Positions 18,260 through 27,222 of a DNA stretch of 64,000 nt are shown piece after piece (positions within the stretch are counted from its first letter, which is position 1; each line of letters starts with the position of its first letter). The notes beneath the pieces were generated by a model. It was not told the origin of the DNA. It saw only the letters and a program-made list of their open reading frames with translations, and did not search any database. The stretch comes from Bin87 sp965221295. GTDB taxonomy: Bacteria; Chloroflexota; Dehalococcoidia; Lucifugimonadales; UBA3495. Where the stretch lies: positions 1,364,001 through 1,428,000 of the forward strand of contig OZ244879.1 in NCBI GenBank assembly GCA_965221295.1, given 5' to 3'. Both the position numbers and the translations under genes were made by a program.

Positions 18260-19038
18260 GCCGTCGCTCCCGCCTCGGAGGCCTCAATGAATCGCAACAC
18301 CTCAAAGTTGAAGATGTCGGGTTTTTCGAAATACACCGAGTGCCCGGCTTCCGGCACCCGGATCAGCCTGGACCCCGGGATCGCCCTGGAACCGGCGGCG
18401 ATGACCTGCGGGGGCGAAATCTGGTCGTCCTCGCCCACGAAGAAGAGCGTCGGGACGGTGAGGTTGGCCAGTGCATCGGGATCTGGACCAGGCGGTAGTC
18501 CGCCCGGCGGGGCGTTGCGGGGCGGGTTAGTTCGCGAAATTTGAAGGTACAGGTTGGCCAGGTTGGGGTTCCTTTGCACGAACAGCGGAGACACGGCTCG
18601 GAATCCAATCTCGCCGCTGGCGGTGTGGGTCGCCGCCCACAGGCGCTGCTCGGCCACGACTTCCGGAACGTTCATTCCGCCCACCGTGTCGGCCATTACC
18701 AGGCTCTTCACCCGGTTGGGGCGTTTCACCGCAAACCCCAGCATCGTGCGACCGCCCATGGACTGCGCCACCAGGTGGGCCGTCTCTATGCCCAAGTGAT
18801 CCAGAAGACCTTCCAGGTCGTCAACGAACGACGCCGCGCCCGGGCCATCCGGGGCGTCCAGCGAATGGCCGAACCCACGATGGTCGAAGGCGACACACTG
18901 GTATCGCTGGGAGAAGAACGGAATCTGCTGCCACCAGCTCAGCAGGTTGCCACCAGCGCCGTGGGCGAACACAACGGCGTCGCCCTCGCCATAGCATTGG
19001 TAATGCAGGTCAATCCCGTTGATATTCGCGGCGCTCAC
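18256..19038 (-). CDS. Alpha/beta-fold hydrolase
   Basis: A 260-aa protein. The nucleophile Ser is in AQSMGG (residue 93), the acid lies in FVGEDDQIS and the base is in EAGHSVYF; the oxyanion lead-in is FAHGAGGN. The GTG start (plus-strand 19036-19038) has GGAGG 6 bases upstream; the longer frame has no such site. It is the first gene of the minus-strand run hydrolase, enoyl-CoA hydratase, nitroreductase, nitroreductase, MetE-like protein. C-C bond or ester hydrolysis are both possible. Confidence 0.9.
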   Translation of the reverse strand: MSAANINGIDLHYQCYGEGDAVVFAHGAGGNLLSWWQQIPFFSQRYQCVAFDHRGFGHSLDAPDGPGAASFVDDLEGLLDHLGIETAHLVAQSMGGRTMLGFAVKRPNRVKSLVMADTVGGMNVPEVVAEQRLWAATHTASGEIGFRAVSPLFVQRNPNLANLYLQISRTNPPRNAPPGGLPPGPDPDALANLTVPTLFFVGEDDQISPPQVIAAGSRAIPGSRLIRVPEAGHSVYFEKPDIFNFEVLRFIEASEAGATA

Positions 19039-19185
19039 TGGCTTCCTCCACCGACGGTCGCTAAATTCGTTGGACACTCGCGCCGATTCTAGCACGGATC
19101 GCGCGCCACGCCTCCTGCGAATATGGCGTGCAAGCGCTAACCCCTCACCGCCCCCGCCGCCGCGGCCATTCGCCCCCTCCTTATA

Positions 19186-19358
19186 TGTCATTGCGAGCGC
19201 CCTCCCGTATCTGTCATTGCGAGCGTCTCCCTCCTGTCATTGCGAGCGAAGCGCGGCAATCTCGATGGTCGCAAACAACGGCCGTTCAGCACGGCGCTTG
19301 GCGGGTCGTTCGCGGTTGTGTGGCCTTCCCGCGTCGCAATCATGTTGCGCGATGACAG
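19186..19358. repeat. Dispersed TGTCATTGCGAG inverted-repeat element
   Basis: Two short solo ends (TGTCATTGCGAGCG at 19186 and about 19211) precede one element running from TGTCATTGCGAGCGAAGCG to GATGACAG, with the internal AACGGCCGTT palindrome near 19276. The right end is diverged. It fills the 433-bp gap between the hydrolase and the MTHFR-like gene; no gene is seen there. Confidence 0.8.
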
Positions 19359-19471
19359 AACACAGGGCTCTCTTGGCCGTGGCGGACGGTAGAACGCTGG
19401 CGGCGCAGAGTTTTGACGGCGCCATTGCCACGAGGCAACTCCGGCGCATGGACGCCGAGCGGAGCAGGGCG

Positions 19472-20332
19472 TCAGGGGCCGCCCGCCCGTCGCACGAACT
19501 CGCGGGCGTCGGCGTAATTTCTAGCGCCGCTGCGACGGATGGGGGGGACCAGGTAGCAATCGGCGACGCCTGCGGACTGCAATCCCGTCCATACCTCCAA
19601 CGCGATGTCCACTCCAGATCGGCCCTTCTCAAGGTCATCGACCACCCAAGTGGGAACCCGAGAGAAAGAAACACCGCCTGGTTCCATCAGTCCCACGCCA
19701 TAGAATACTGGCGTCGCCAATTCTTCACCGGATGCCATGGAGTAGGCATTGGTGAATCGGATCACGTCGTTGGGATCAAAAACCGGCTGCGTTATCAAAA
19801 AATGCGCTCCCGCGTTCACTTTGCGGGCGGCAAGACGCGCTTCAATGTCCATGCCGCGGGCCAAGTCCACCGTGGCGCCAATGCAGAAGTCGGTAGGCGC
19901 CCTCAGCGAACGCCCGCGATAGTCGATTCCTCGGTTGAGACTGGCGATGGCGGCGATGAGCTGTGTGCTCACGTAGTCGTTGACGGGAGTTGCTCGGTCT
20001 TCAGAACCGAGAGGATCGCCAGCCACCACCATGACGTTCTGCAATCCCAGGATCTGCGCGCCCAGCAGCAGGGATTCCAGGGCGAGCCGGTTCATGTCCC
20101 GCGTGGCTAGGGTGAAAATGGGATGGGCGTTGAACTGATCGCGCAATGCGTTGGCCATGGCAACCGAGTTGACGCGAACGGCCCGTCCTGGGTTGTAGGC
20201 CACGGATACGAAATCGACGTTATCAGGAGGCGCCGCGATGTCTTCAGGGCGGCCAGACCGGGGCGGCGAGTAGTCGCAGATGAAGGCGGGCCGTCCCGTG
20301 GCCGCGCTGGAGAGCTCAGTCACCTTGGGCAT
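19472..20332 (-). CDS. Methylenetetrahydrofolate reductase-like protein
   Basis: A 286-aa TIM-barrel of the MTHFR family: 'CDYSPPRSG', FTLATRDMNRLALES, 'LGLQNVMVVAGDPLG' (the FAD/folate-site loop), 'CIGATVDLARG', and AGAHFLITQPVFDP. These are the conserved beta-strand ends of MetF. The N-terminus is shorter than in E. coli MetF, and the Glu-bearing first strand reads CDYSPP rather than the usual FEFFPP, so the activity may differ. Possible partners are other one-carbon enzymes such as the MetE-like protein, though they are not in one operon. Confidence 0.85.
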   Translation of the reverse strand: MPKVTELSSAATGRPAFICDYSPPRSGRPEDIAAPPDNVDFVSVAYNPGRAVRVNSVAMANALRDQFNAHPIFTLATRDMNRLALESLLLGAQILGLQNVMVVAGDPLGSEDRATPVNDYVSTQLIAAIASLNRGIDYRGRSLRAPTDFCIGATVDLARGMDIEARLAARKVNAGAHFLITQPVFDPNDVIRFTNAYSMASGEELATPVFYGVGLMEPGGVSFSRVPTWVVDDLEKGRSGVDIALEVWTGLQSAGVADCYLVPPIRRSGARNYADAREFVRRAGGP

Positions 20333-20345
20333 CGTTTCGCCGGCC

Positions 20346-20403
20346 CGAAGCTTGGTTCCTCGAAGCCTGGTTCCTCGAAGCCTGGTTCCTCTAAGCTTGG
20401 TTT
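20346..20403. repeat. 15-bp tandem repeat, four copies
   Basis: CGAAGCYTGGTTCCT is repeated four times in direct order (20346, 20361, 20376, 20391; the last is diverged). It lies immediately upstream of the MTHFR-like start, in the gap before mqnA, where the transcript or its promoter would lie. Confidence 0.9.
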
Positions 20404-20461
20404 AGGTACGAGGTTCATGGTAAACGGCAACAGGGGACTGCGCGGTTGAAGGCCTGGATGG

Positions 20462-21232
20462 TTACTGTTCCAGTTGTTCCAAGTATTCCCGAAAGCGGGC
20501 GATAGACTGTTGCTCGGAGCGGCCCACGTAGTACCGGATGCCCTGGATGTATTCGACCACGTCGCGGGGCAGCATCAGCAGCTCATTCCTCGGTTCGTTG
20601 AGATGGTACAGGCCATCCACGCCTTCCTCGAGCCCCACGTATAGCGAATCTTCCAGGGTCGCCTTTTCCCGGTCGTCCAGGTCTTTCCGCATCACCCAGC
20701 GACTGAATACGAACGGCAGATTGGTCCATTGAGTCCACTCGGCTCCCAGGTCGAAGCGATGAGCAAAGCCGCGAACGCCCCGGCGGCGGCGCAAGGCGCG
20801 GTTTCCGATGAGCAGGAAGGCGTCGAAAGTTTCGTCGGCGCGGATTACGTCGCCGGACCTGGTGACGAATTCGCCCGGTTCCACTCCGTGCTTGCGGCGC
20901 AGCAGGACCTCCAGCAGCTTGGTCGCGGTCACGTCTTCGTCGGAAATGCCGATGGTTACGCCGCCCAGTTCTTCCATAGGGAGTTGGGAATACAGGCATA
21001 CGCTCTGGGCTCTGGTCTGAGCGGAGAAGCAGAATCCGCTGACCGGCTCATAGTGTTCCTCCAGACGGAATACGTCGGAAAGGTGGGCCGGTCCGGCGTC
21101 CAGTTCGCCGTTGGCAAGGGCGTCGCCCAACTGGCGCGGGGTTGTCTCCCGCAACTCGATGCCCCGTCGCGCCATGTCGAAGTAGAAGGGTTCGGATTCC
21201 AGATACGGCACACGGCCGACTTTTATGGGCAT
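20462..21232 (-). CDS. mqnA: Chorismate dehydratase-like menaquinone biosynthesis protein (MqnA family)
   Basis: A 256-aa periplasmic-binding-like fold of the MqnA/MqnD group, which acts at the start of the futalosine route to menaquinone. 'VGRVPYLESEPFYFDM' matches the G-x-V-x-Y-x-N-x-x-P opening (Glu replaces Asn). 'AHLSDVFRLEEHY', 'IGISDEDVTATKLL', 'FLLIGNRAL' and 'EWTQWTNLPFVFSRWV' are typical of MqnA. No other mqn gene is in the window. MqnD or an unrelated solute-binding role is less likely. Confidence 0.82.
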   Translation of the reverse strand: MPIKVGRVPYLESEPFYFDMARRGIELRETTPRQLGDALANGELDAGPAHLSDVFRLEEHYEPVSGFCFSAQTRAQSVCLYSQLPMEELGGVTIGISDEDVTATKLLEVLLRRKHGVEPGEFVTRSGDVIRADETFDAFLLIGNRALRRRRGVRGFAHRFDLGAEWTQWTNLPFVFSRWVMRKDLDDREKATLEDSLYVGLEEGVDGLYHLNEPRNELLMLPRDVVEYIQGIRYYVGRSEQQSIARFREYLEQLEQ

Positions 21233-21482
21233 GGTTTCGCCACCGCGGTGTTCAATATGATTGGCAACTGTCCGCGCCCGTGTGGGCTACACGAAGGAGC
21301 GTTGCGCATGTAAGATTGTATGGCGGCCCATGGTAGTGGTCAAGGAATGGGTATCAGCCCCAATGGGGCGATTTTTCAGGGATGGACGTTTGGCCTTACG
21401 CCCGAGCCGTGAATCTCCAAAGCGCTAAACTACATAAGCGTGTTGACTAGCTACGACAAGCGACCGAGTGAGGACTAACGGA

Positions 21483-22958
21483 TTGAAAAAGCTAACGATT
21501 CTATTCGCAGCCCTCTGCGCCGTTCTGGCGCTGTCCCTCCAGTTGGCGTTGCCTTCAGAGTCGGCGGCGCAAGATGCAGTGACGGTGAATCGGCAGGGCG
21601 TTGAGAACAAATTTCCCGACGGCCTGAGATTCTACATCGAAGCAGAAAGCGGCGCCGACATCGACGAGGTGCGGGTGTACGTTCGCAAACTCGGTCAATC
21701 CAGCCGCACCACGTACCGGACGGTTGAGTTCGAGCCGGGCAACGCCATATCGGGCGAGGCGCTGTTCCAAAGCAAGACCGCCAATGAGTACATCCCAACC
21801 GGCGCCAGACTGGAATACTATTTCCGGCTCCGCACCACCGACGGAGAGCAGTTCGAGACCGAGCCGGAAACCATCGTGTATCTAAACACCGGGCTGCAAT
21901 GGGAGGTGAAATCGTCTGGGCTGATCGACGTCTATTACTACGAACATGATCGGTTGTCCGAGGTGCGGGCGGAAGCGACGCTGTTGATCGCTGAGGAGAC
22001 CTACCAGCACATGGGGCCGATCCTCGGCGTGGAACTCACCGAACCCATGAGCATCGTCGTGTATTCGGACTACGATCACATGCGGGAGGCCCTGAATCCC
22101 GCCTCCCGCGTTGCGGCGCGGCAGTTGCGCACCCTGGGCCGCGCTTTCGCCAACGAACGAACCCTGCTGGTTGACGGCTCCAGAGACCCCTTTGTGGGAG
22201 ACAATACGCTCACCACCGCGGCCCATGAATTTACGCATCTTCTCGTGGCCGACGCCGCAGGCAGCGCCTATTCGCAGGTGCATGCGTGGCTAAACGAAGG
22301 ATTGGCAGTGTATTCGGAACGCCAGCCAGACAACGAATACGAGCGGTACATGAACCATGCCATCAGCAATGATTCGGTGCCTCCGCTGGTGGGGCTGCGA
22401 ACCTTTTCCGGCACCCCGCAGGAAACCTTGCGCGCTTACGGGCAGGGTCACGCCGTGGCGAAGTATCTGTTGGAAACTCACGATCAACGGCGCATGGCGG
22501 ATCTTTTCTCCACTATCCGCTCCGAGTACAGCTTCGAGAAGGCCCTGGCCTCCGCATACGGCGTAACCGTTCCCGAGCTGGACAACCAATGGCGCGAGAG
22601 CGTTGGTCTGGCGCCGCGCGATTTGGCGACTCCACCTCCACCGCCATTGCAGGTATTGCCCACTCGCCGGCCCACGCCTTCTCCCGCGGTTTTGGCCGAC
22701 CCGACGCCCGTTCCAGTGGCTGCGGCCCATACGCCAACGCCGGCGACCGCCACCAGGCCTCCCGAACCAACCTACACGCCCATGCCAGCCCCTGCGCAGC
22801 CCGTATCCGGGGCCTGCGGAGCGCCCGCTTCGCGAACAGATGGAGCTCCCGCCGCCCTGGCGTCGCTGGCGCTGCTGGTCGCGCCGGCCGGTTTGTTCGG
22901 GTTGGCCCGAGTCCAGCGCCTGCGGGCGTGGCGCCGTCGGTCGGCCCACGGCGAATGA
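21483..22958 (+). CDS. Secreted, membrane-anchored M1/MA-clan-like zinc metallopeptidase
   Basis: About 491 aa. The signal peptide is 'KKLTILFAALCAVLALSLQL'. The zinc motif HEFTH lies at about residues 248-252 and the third ligand Glu in WLNEGLAVY about 24 residues later, the gluzincin pattern. A Pro/Thr-rich linker (about residues 385-440) and a final hydrophobic span with a basic tail (ALASLALLVAPAGLFGLARV) suggest cell-surface anchoring. The TTG at 21483 is chosen because GAGG sits 9 bases upstream; a GTG at 21468 is possible. The 235-bp gap before it contains a small GCCCC/GGGGC hairpin with a T-tract (21357-21376). Confidence 0.85.
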   Translation: MKKLTILFAALCAVLALSLQLALPSESAAQDAVTVNRQGVENKFPDGLRFYIEAESGADIDEVRVYVRKLGQSSRTTYRTVEFEPGNAISGEALFQSKTANEYIPTGARLEYYFRLRTTDGEQFETEPETIVYLNTGLQWEVKSSGLIDVYYYEHDRLSEVRAEATLLIAEETYQHMGPILGVELTEPMSIVVYSDYDHMREALNPASRVAARQLRTLGRAFANERTLLVDGSRDPFVGDNTLTTAAHEFTHLLVADAAGSAYSQVHAWLNEGLAVYSERQPDNEYERYMNHAISNDSVPPLVGLRTFSGTPQETLRAYGQGHAVAKYLLETHDQRRMADLFSTIRSEYSFEKALASAYGVTVPELDNQWRESVGLAPRDLATPPPPPLQVLPTRRPTPSPAVLADPTPVPVAAAHTPTPATATRPPEPTYTPMPAPAQPVSGACGAPASRTDGAPAALASLALLVAPAGLFGLARVQRLRAWRRRSAHGE

Positions 22959-23044
22959 ACGACGGCTAGTTTAGCCGGAACCCATTGACCCAACTTGGGT
23001 CCGCATCATCTTCGGGGCATCATCACGCCAAGGGAGGACAGCAC

Positions 23045-24025
23045 ATGCGCGCAGTCTGGTACGAGGAACACGGAGACGCCTCAGTGCTGCAGGTCGGGGA
23101 GATGCCCGATCCCGAGCCGGGACCGGGCGAAGTGAGGGTTCGCGTGGCGACCTCGGGCGTGAACCCGTCGGATTGGAAACGGCGGCAAACGGCTGGCGCC
23201 GGCACGAGCTTTCCTCGAGTAATTCCCAACCAGGACGGTGCTGGCGTTATCGACCGGGTGGGAGAAGGCGTGCCATGCAGCCGCGTCGGAGAACGGGTGT
23301 GGCTATACCAGTCGCAATTCGGTCGACCCTACGGAACCGCGGCCGAATTCACGGCGCAACCCTCCTACCGCGCTGTGCCCATGCCAGACAACATCGACTT
23401 CGCACTGGCAGCTGGTCTGGGCGTGCCAGCATTGACGGCCCATCGCTGCGTGTTTGCCGATGGGTCAGTCGCGGGCAAGACGGCGTTGGTGACCGGAGGC
23501 GCCGGAGCGGTGGGCAACATGGCGATCCAGATGGCGCGGAACGGCGGCGCGGCCAGCGTCATCAGCACGGTCAGCGGCGACGCCAAGGCCGAAATCGCCC
23601 GGAATGTTGGCGCTCACCACACCGTGAACTACCGCACCGAAGACACCGCGGCGCGCATCCTGGAGCTGACGGATGGAGCGGGGGTTGATCTGATCGTGGA
23701 GGTTGACTACTCGGGTAATTTCGCCGTGAGTCAACGGGTGATCAAACGGAGCGGCAGCATCGCCATCTACGCCGCTGGCGACGGGCCGGCGCCGCGTTTC
23801 GAGTTTCCGGTGAGCAACGTCAACGTGCGCCACGTACTGGTGTACGACATGCCGGAGGAGGCCAAGACCACTGGCGTGGCGGACATCAACCGCTGGCTGG
23901 CCTCGGGCGAACTGGTGGGGATGGACGGCCCACGCTTTGCGCTGGAAGAAACCGCGGCCGCCCATGAGGCAGTGCGCAGGGCCACCGTGGGCAAGGTAGT
24001 GATCGTGGTCGACGATTCTGTGTGA
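23045..24025 (+). CDS. Quinone-oxidoreductase-type medium-chain dehydrogenase
   Basis: A 326-aa MDR protein. The N-terminal GroES-like half has 'GEVRVRVATSGVNPSDWKRR', which lacks the catalytic zinc Cys and so points to the zinc-free NADPH:quinone reductase branch. The Rossmann half has ALVTGGAGAVGNMAIQMAR and a 'GVDLIVEVDYSGN' strand. It probably reduces quinones or enones with NADPH. The ATG at 23045 has GGGAGG 8 bases upstream. It is convergent with the next gene, with a 4-bp gap. Confidence 0.93.
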   Translation: MRAVWYEEHGDASVLQVGEMPDPEPGPGEVRVRVATSGVNPSDWKRRQTAGAGTSFPRVIPNQDGAGVIDRVGEGVPCSRVGERVWLYQSQFGRPYGTAAEFTAQPSYRAVPMPDNIDFALAAGLGVPALTAHRCVFADGSVAGKTALVTGGAGAVGNMAIQMARNGGAASVISTVSGDAKAEIARNVGAHHTVNYRTEDTAARILELTDGAGVDLIVEVDYSGNFAVSQRVIKRSGSIAIYAAGDGPAPRFEFPVSNVNVRHVLVYDMPEEAKTTGVADINRWLASGELVGMDGPRFALEETAAAHEAVRRATVGKVVIVVDDSV

Positions 24026-24029
24026 TCGG

Positions 24030-24497
24030 CTACCGCCTTTCGTACCGCGATGGACGTTCGATCATCGCCCTATCCAACGCAACCTTCAGCCGTTCGCTGA
24101 AGTAGCGGCTGGTGGAGGAAACGATGCGATGCTCCTGGCGGTCTGCCCGGTTGGTGGGCAGGGTGACGATGACGTGGTAAACCTTGAATTTGTTGGTTCG
24201 GATGCGGTTGCTCCACCAGGTGACGGCCACGGCCACGAGCACTACGAAGATGCCCATGGTGAGCCAGGCGCCCGCGAATCCGCCGACCGCGGCCGCCGCG
24301 AACCCGATGATTGCGCCGCCGCCGACGGTTCGCCACCAGCGCATGGGCGGGCGCTCTGACTCCTCCTCCACGATCTCCATTTCTACGGAAAGGATGTCTT
24401 CGATTCGGTATTCCTGGCCTTGGGGCTCGACGAACCGTTCATAAGTGACCAGCGCGCCGCGCTCGTTGAACAGCGTTCGGTCTTTGGTGACGACCAT
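24030..24497 (-). CDS. Small membrane protein, DUF6232-like
   Basis: A 155-aa protein. The N-terminal half (TLFNERGALVTYERFVEP, then YRIEDILSVEME) is a strand-rich domain, followed by two adjacent membrane spans (about residues 60-95) and a soluble tail ending 'SERLKVALDRAMIERPS'. This resembles DUF6232 proteins, which have no known function. The ATG at 24495-24497 is preceded by GGAG at 10 bases. It lies between a convergent MDR gene and an SDR gene upstream on the same strand. Confidence 0.65.
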   Translation of the reverse strand: MVVTKDRTLFNERGALVTYERFVEPQGQEYRIEDILSVEMEIVEEESERPPMRWWRTVGGGAIIGFAAAAVGGFAGAWLTMGIFVVLVAVAVTWWSNRIRTNKFKVYHVIVTLPTNRADRQEHRIVSSTSRYFSERLKVALDRAMIERPSRYERR

Positions 24498-24570
24498 GGT
24501 CGGTACGCTCCTTATGCCGCGCCGCCGGAGTCTGGTGATTCCGGCGCTGCCCGAATTGGTGTTGGCGCGG

Positions 24571-25341
24571 TTACTGGGCCGTGGTTCCACCGTCGATCAC
24601 CAACTCGGAACCGGTCATGTAGGATGATTCGTCGGACGCCAGAAACACTATGCCGTAGGCAATGTCGTCGGCGTTGCCCACGCGCCCGATGGGTATGCGC
24701 TCGTTGATCCACGCAAAATGCCGTTCATCTTCGTAGCTGCGATCGGTCAAGGGTGTCCGGCAATAGCCCGGGTGAATCGAGTTAACCCGGATGTTGTCCC
24801 CCGCGTACTGGATGGCCGCCGACTTGGTGAGCAACCGGATGGCGCCCTTGGCCGCATGGTACGCGGTGGAGGTTGGGCTGCCCACCATGCCGTAGATTGA
24901 AGAAATGTTGACGATGGAGCCGCCGCCGGCATTCAGCATCTGGGGTACGCCGTGCTTGATGCCAAGGAAAGTACCCTTGGCGTGCACGTCCATCTGGCCA
25001 TCCCAGGCGTCTTCGGTGGTTTCTTCCACAGTGTAACGGGCGCCGGTTCCAGCGTTGTTTACCAGCACGTTGAGGGTTCCATGGGCCGATACCGTAGCGG
25101 CCACGGCGTGGATCCAGTCTTGCTCGCTGGTGACGTCCAGCTTGACGAAAGTGGCGTCTCCGCCGTCGGCGCGGATCTGCGCGGCGGTGAGTTCGCCACG
25201 CTCCGTGTTGATGTCCCCCAGAACCACTTTGGCTCCCTCACGGCAAAACATGCGGGCCGCCGCGCCTCCGAAACCCATCAAATCGCCTTCGACGCCGCTG
25301 GCCGCTCCGCTGATTAGCGCCACCTTTCCTTCCAACCGCAT
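24571..25341 (-). CDS. SDR-family oxidoreductase with enlarged glycine-rich loop
   Basis: A 256-aa classical SDR: NNAG, the Ser in NISSIYG, YHAAK and the C-terminal 'SSYMTGSELVIDGG'. The cofactor loop reads SGAASG-VEGDLMGF-GGAAARMF, about eight residues longer than the TGxxxGxG of its paralogues at 31432 and 46148, which could alter cofactor preference. The ATG at 25339-25341 has AGGAGG upstream. Confidence 0.9.
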   Translation of the reverse strand: MRLEGKVALISGAASGVEGDLMGFGGAAARMFCREGAKVVLGDINTERGELTAAQIRADGGDATFVKLDVTSEQDWIHAVAATVSAHGTLNVLVNNAGTGARYTVEETTEDAWDGQMDVHAKGTFLGIKHGVPQMLNAGGGSIVNISSIYGMVGSPTSTAYHAAKGAIRLLTKSAAIQYAGDNIRVNSIHPGYCRTPLTDRSYEDERHFAWINERIPIGRVGNADDIAYGIVFLASDESSYMTGSELVIDGGTTAQ

Positions 25342-25466
25342 GGGGAACCTCCTGCATCGACGCTGTACGGGACCTATGGAGCGGCAATTATAGCAGGAGG
25401 GGAATTGCGCCACCCCTTGACGCGGCGCCGCCAGTCGCCCGCCGCCCTAAGCCCGCTCCAACAGAG

Positions 25467-25472
25467 TATAAT
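25467..25472 (+). promoter_or_regulatory. Putative -10 box upstream of the MBL hydrolase gene
   Basis: A perfect TATAAT in the context AGAGTATAATG, 55 bp upstream of the 25527 start. No clear -35 box is seen at the usual distance. It lies in the divergent gap between an SDR gene and the MBL gene. Confidence 0.4.
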
Positions 25473-25526
25473 GCTGCCCCGGGATTCCCCGACACCAGCG
25501 GAGGAATGCGGAGGAGGAATGTCCTA

Positions 25527-26660
25527 ATGCCTGACTACTTCACGGAGGTGGATGTCCTGCGCAACGGCGATTCGGCCGGCAACGGCATGACGCTGCGCCT
25601 GACAGACGCCCACGGTCGACGCATCCACACCGTGGCGGTGCCACAGGAAGGACATTCTCACACCGGGCCAACCTGGTCGTACATCTTCGAAAACGAAGGG
25701 CTGACGATGATTGACCCAGGAGCGGAGGCCTCCTTCGACCTGTTGCGGTCGGGAATGGCGCTGGCGAGCCTGGAAGTAAGCGACATCGAGCGGGTGATCA
25801 TTACCCACGGCCACGCGGACCACGATGGCGGCGTGGCGCGGGTGATCGAGCAATCCGGCGCCGAGCTTTGGGCTCACGACATCTACCAGCCGCTGCTCCC
25901 CTTCGACCCGCGCGACCTGCAATTCATGGCGTCGTCGCCCATCCACCAGGCGATGTGGGAAACCGCGCGCGCCAACGGTTTCAGTCCGTCCAACTCCGAG
26001 GAGCGCGACCGCTACATGGCGTCGCGGAGGACCCACCAAGTGGGGCATCACATTACCCACGGAGAGCGGCAGGGCGAACTACAGTACATGCACGCTCCCG
26101 GTCATTCGCCCGACGAGATCTGCGCGGTGATCGACAACGGGCCGGACAGCGGCATGGTGTTCACCGGCGACCACGTGCTACCGGAGATCAGCCCGCATCC
26201 CACCATGAAGACGGCGTTCGACGCAGCGGTGCTTCAAAGCCTGCCAGCTCACTACCGAGATCCCGACGAATCCTACGGGCTTTTGACCTACCTGCGTTCG
26301 TTGCAGCGAGTGGCCGACCTGGGGCCCGAGGTCGCGGTGCTCCCAGCGCACCGGTTGTACAACAACCACAAGTTCAACTTCCAAACCACTCAGCGAGCGG
26401 CCGACCTGATCCGGTTCCACGCCCGCCGGCTGGGTCGAGTCCTGGTAACGGCGGGGCCGGAGCCGCAACCGCTCGAAGACGTTACTCGACGGACTTTCGA
26501 GCGGCGCAAATTGGAGGGTGGCAACTTTTTTGCGGCCCTCACCGAGGTGGTCGCCCACATCGAATTGCTGGAAGACTCAGGCGACATGGAGGTTACGGAC
26601 GACCTCAAGCTGCGCCGCACCGGCCGGGAAAACTACCAAGACCTGTTGAGGACGCTGTGA
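25527..26660 (+). CDS. Metallo-beta-lactamase-fold hydrolase
   Basis: A 377-aa protein with HGHADHDGG at residues 94-102, the HxHxDH zinc motif; further ligands are H in 'MHAPGHSPDE', D in FTGDHVLP and H in LPAHRLYNN. A C-terminal helical region of about 110 residues follows, as in LACTB2-like or thioesterase-type MBL enzymes. The ATG at 25527 follows GGAGGA; a start 21 bp earlier is less likely. The substrate is unknown. Confidence 0.92.
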   Translation: MPDYFTEVDVLRNGDSAGNGMTLRLTDAHGRRIHTVAVPQEGHSHTGPTWSYIFENEGLTMIDPGAEASFDLLRSGMALASLEVSDIERVIITHGHADHDGGVARVIEQSGAELWAHDIYQPLLPFDPRDLQFMASSPIHQAMWETARANGFSPSNSEERDRYMASRRTHQVGHHITHGERQGELQYMHAPGHSPDEICAVIDNGPDSGMVFTGDHVLPEISPHPTMKTAFDAAVLQSLPAHYRDPDESYGLLTYLRSLQRVADLGPEVAVLPAHRLYNNHKFNFQTTQRAADLIRFHARRLGRVLVTAGPEPQPLEDVTRRTFERRKLEGGNFFAALTEVVAHIELLEDSGDMEVTDDLKLRRTGRENYQDLLRTL

Positions 26661-26820
26661 GACATGACGCCATAATGGAAATAATAGCAAGCATCCCGCC
26701 TGTGTAGATTGACATTGCTGGCGGGTTTCTGACCACGTTGATCGGCGTCTATCTGGGCCATCTGTTGTCCAGCCGGCGTCATCGAACTGCGGATCGAAAC
26801 GCTGTAACATCGAAGGCTAC

Positions 26821-27168
26821 CGCAACCAGTCTCGGCTATTTTTGGAGCGCAGCCGCCGTTGTCTGGCCGACGACGATCTGCATCAAGCGTCGGAGTAGGG
26901 CTGGGGCGCGGCCGCGTGGATGGCCAAAGCGGTGGCCACCTCCCAAGGCTGGCCCTACGACCGCCACGAACATTTCGCCGAGGTTCTGTACCAGGCCCGC
27001 CAGCTGACCGGAGAATCCTGTCTGACCGCAATGAGAAGGACGGCCAACGAACTCCACGGCAACTTCTACCAACGCAAACGATTCCTGCACGCCGAAGACA
27101 TGGCCGACGCGCTGGACGAAGTGGCGAGGCTGCTGGACATCCTGGAGCCGTTGGCCGTCGGCAGTTGA
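26821..27168 (+). pseudogene. PaREP1/HEPN-like gene interrupted by a TAG codon
   Basis: The frame reads RNQSRLFLERSRRCLADDDL, HQASE, TAG (26896-26898), GWGAAAWMAKAVATSQGW, YDRHEHFAEVL, ... ANELHGNFYQ. This follows the PaREP1-like pattern (L..GDL.QASEK.WGAAA...KA.A...GW..., then LH.NFY). The stop sits where the family has Lys, consistent with AAG to TAG. No start codon is found between the in-frame stop at 26710 and 26821, so the 5' end is also lost. An ATG at 26920 could still give 82 aa. The rest of the 562-bp gap shows only a short hydrophobic fragment near 26711-26790. Confidence 0.6.
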
Positions 27169-27222
27169 CGTCGTGGGATCCGCAGGCGCCGGGCTTATTC
27201 TGACTCTATGGAGGGTGTATCT

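Noticed and set aside
21357..21376. GCCCC/GGGGC hairpin with T-tract on the plus strand
   Set aside because: The stem is only 5 bp and no plus-strand gene ends upstream. It is mentioned with the peptidase gene but not called as a terminator.
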